Shown piece after piece: positions 5,004 through 5,562 of a stretch of 5,562 nucleotides of DNA. The stretch is from Elusimicrobiota bacterium (GTDB taxonomy: Bacteria > Elusimicrobiota > Elusimicrobia > UBA1565 > UBA9628), in contig JAQUNT010000183.1 in NCBI GenBank assembly GCA_028717525.1, positions 1-5,562 of the forward strand, written 5' to 3'. The notes under the pieces are model-generated. The model was not told the origin of the DNA and made no database searches. It saw only the letters and a program-made list of their open reading frames with translations. Position 1 is the first letter of the stretch. The number at the start of each line of letters is the position of its first letter. A program made the translations under genes and the position numbers.

Positions 5004-5562
5004 ATGCTCGAGCACGCCTACCTCATCCCCCTGATCCCCCTGGCGGTCTCGTTCATCATCCTCCTGGCCGCGCCGGAGGACCCGCGCTCGCCCATGCCTT
5101 ACGTCGGCATCGCGGCCATCGGCTGGTGCCTGATCCAGTCCGCGGCGATCTTCTACGGCGCGGCCGTCGGCACCATCCAGCTCCCCTACCAGATGGACTG
5201 GAGCTGGTTCTCCTTCGGGGCCACGGTGGCGGGCAAGCCCTTCCTCTACGACATGCCCATCGGAGTCTTCATCGACGGGCCGGCCGCCGCCATGCTCGTG
5301 GTGGTCTGCGTGGTGAGCTTCCTGGTCCAGGTCTATTCCCTGGGCTACATGCGCGACGACCCCCGTTTCAAGCGGTACTACGCCTATCTCTCCTTCTTCT
5401 CCGCCTCCATGCTCGGCCTGGTGGTCTCCAGCAACCTCCTGGTCACCTTCTGCTGCTGGGAGCTGGTGGGCTTCTCCTCCTACATCCTCATCGGCTTCTG
5501 GTTCGAGCGCCCGGACCCGGCCTACGCGGCCAAGAAGGCCTTCATCACCACCAAGCTGGGCG
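5004..5562 (+). CDS. nuoL: NADH-quinone oxidoreductase subunit L, N-terminal part (partial)
   Basis: NuoL (ND5/Nqo12 family) is the distal antiporter-like proton-pumping subunit; full-length members usually have over 600 residues. Only 186 codons are in the window and the frame is open at the edge. Hydrophobic segments occur at about 5-22, 33-56, 86-114, 126-150 and 152-166. Diagnostic sequence includes VQVYSLGYM (108-116), RFKRYYAYLSFFSASMLGLV (121-140), the key glutamate E153 in WELVGFSSYILIGFW (E. coli Glu144, proton channel) and AAKKAFITTKLG at the edge. The position of the usual His in the HIYSIGYM-type motif is Gln108 here. Two in-frame ATGs exist: 4998, which overlaps the nuoK TGA, and 5004, which has AAGGG at ideal spacing. 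They differ by two residues. nuoM and nuoN would be expected to follow. Confidence 0.95.
   Translation, partial: MLEHAYLIPLIPLAVSFIILLAAPEDPRSPMPYVGIAAIGWCLIQSAAIFYGAAVGTIQLPYQMDWSWFSFGATVAGKPFLYDMPIGVFIDGPAAAMLVVVCVVSFLVQVYSLGYMRDDPRFKRYYAYLSFFSASMLGLVVSSNLLVTFCCWELVGFSSYILIGFWFERPDPAYAAKKAFITTKLG

Noticed and set aside
1..5562. Previously undescribed system, mobile element, CRISPR array or RNA gene
   Set aside because: Every part of the window is accounted for by complex I genes with canonical motifs. No direct-repeat arrays, transposase motifs, attachment sites or RNA gene signatures were seen.

Overview
The window is one continuous block of a respiratory complex I (proton-translocating NADH-quinone oxidoreductase, Nuo/Nqo) operon. 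All genes lie on the + strand, in the order nuoA (3' end only), nuoB, nuoC, nuoD, nuoH, nuoI, nuoJ, nuoK, nuoL (5' part only). No other gene, RNA gene, mobile element or CRISPR array is visible, and no gene-free stretch exceeds 300 bases.

The sequence is GC-rich, with strong G/C preference at third codon positions. Genes overlap by 4 to 11 bases at nearly every junction (TTGA or ATGA stop/start overlaps), which points to tight translational coupling. Two genes appear to use TTG starts. The promoter must lie upstream of the window and any terminator downstream of nuoL, probably after nuoM and nuoN.

Region by region: 1-137 is the last membrane helix of NuoA. Positions 128-2380 encode the soluble connecting module: NuoB (N2 cluster), NuoC, and NuoD (quinone-site subunit). 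Positions 2377-3696 encode NuoH, the membrane subunit that completes the quinone chamber, here with an unusually long N-terminus. Positions 3693-4205 encode NuoI (two [4Fe-4S] clusters). Positions 4202-5001 encode the small membrane subunits NuoJ and NuoK, and 5004-5562 encodes the first 186 residues of the antiporter-like NuoL. Together, electrons pass through the NuoI clusters to N2 in NuoB and then to quinone at the NuoB/NuoD/NuoH interface, and this drives proton movement through NuoH, J, K and L.

The NADH-dehydrogenase genes nuoE, nuoF and nuoG, which sit between nuoD and nuoH in E. coli, are absent from that place. The layout matches the 11-subunit type of gene cluster found in several bacterial groups. 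The electron donor cannot be decided from this window: ferredoxin, another donor, or NuoEFG encoded elsewhere are all possible. The organism is a bacterium with a high-GC genome. Its phylum cannot be fixed by eye; Elusimicrobiota or a deltaproteobacterium-like lineage are guesses only.

This is a core metabolic region, not an accessory island. The points most worth a second look are the roughly 95-residue N-terminal extension of NuoH, whose first 35 codons have weaker coding composition and contain two short hairpins, a proline/asparagine-rich insert in NuoC, and the missing nuoEFG.
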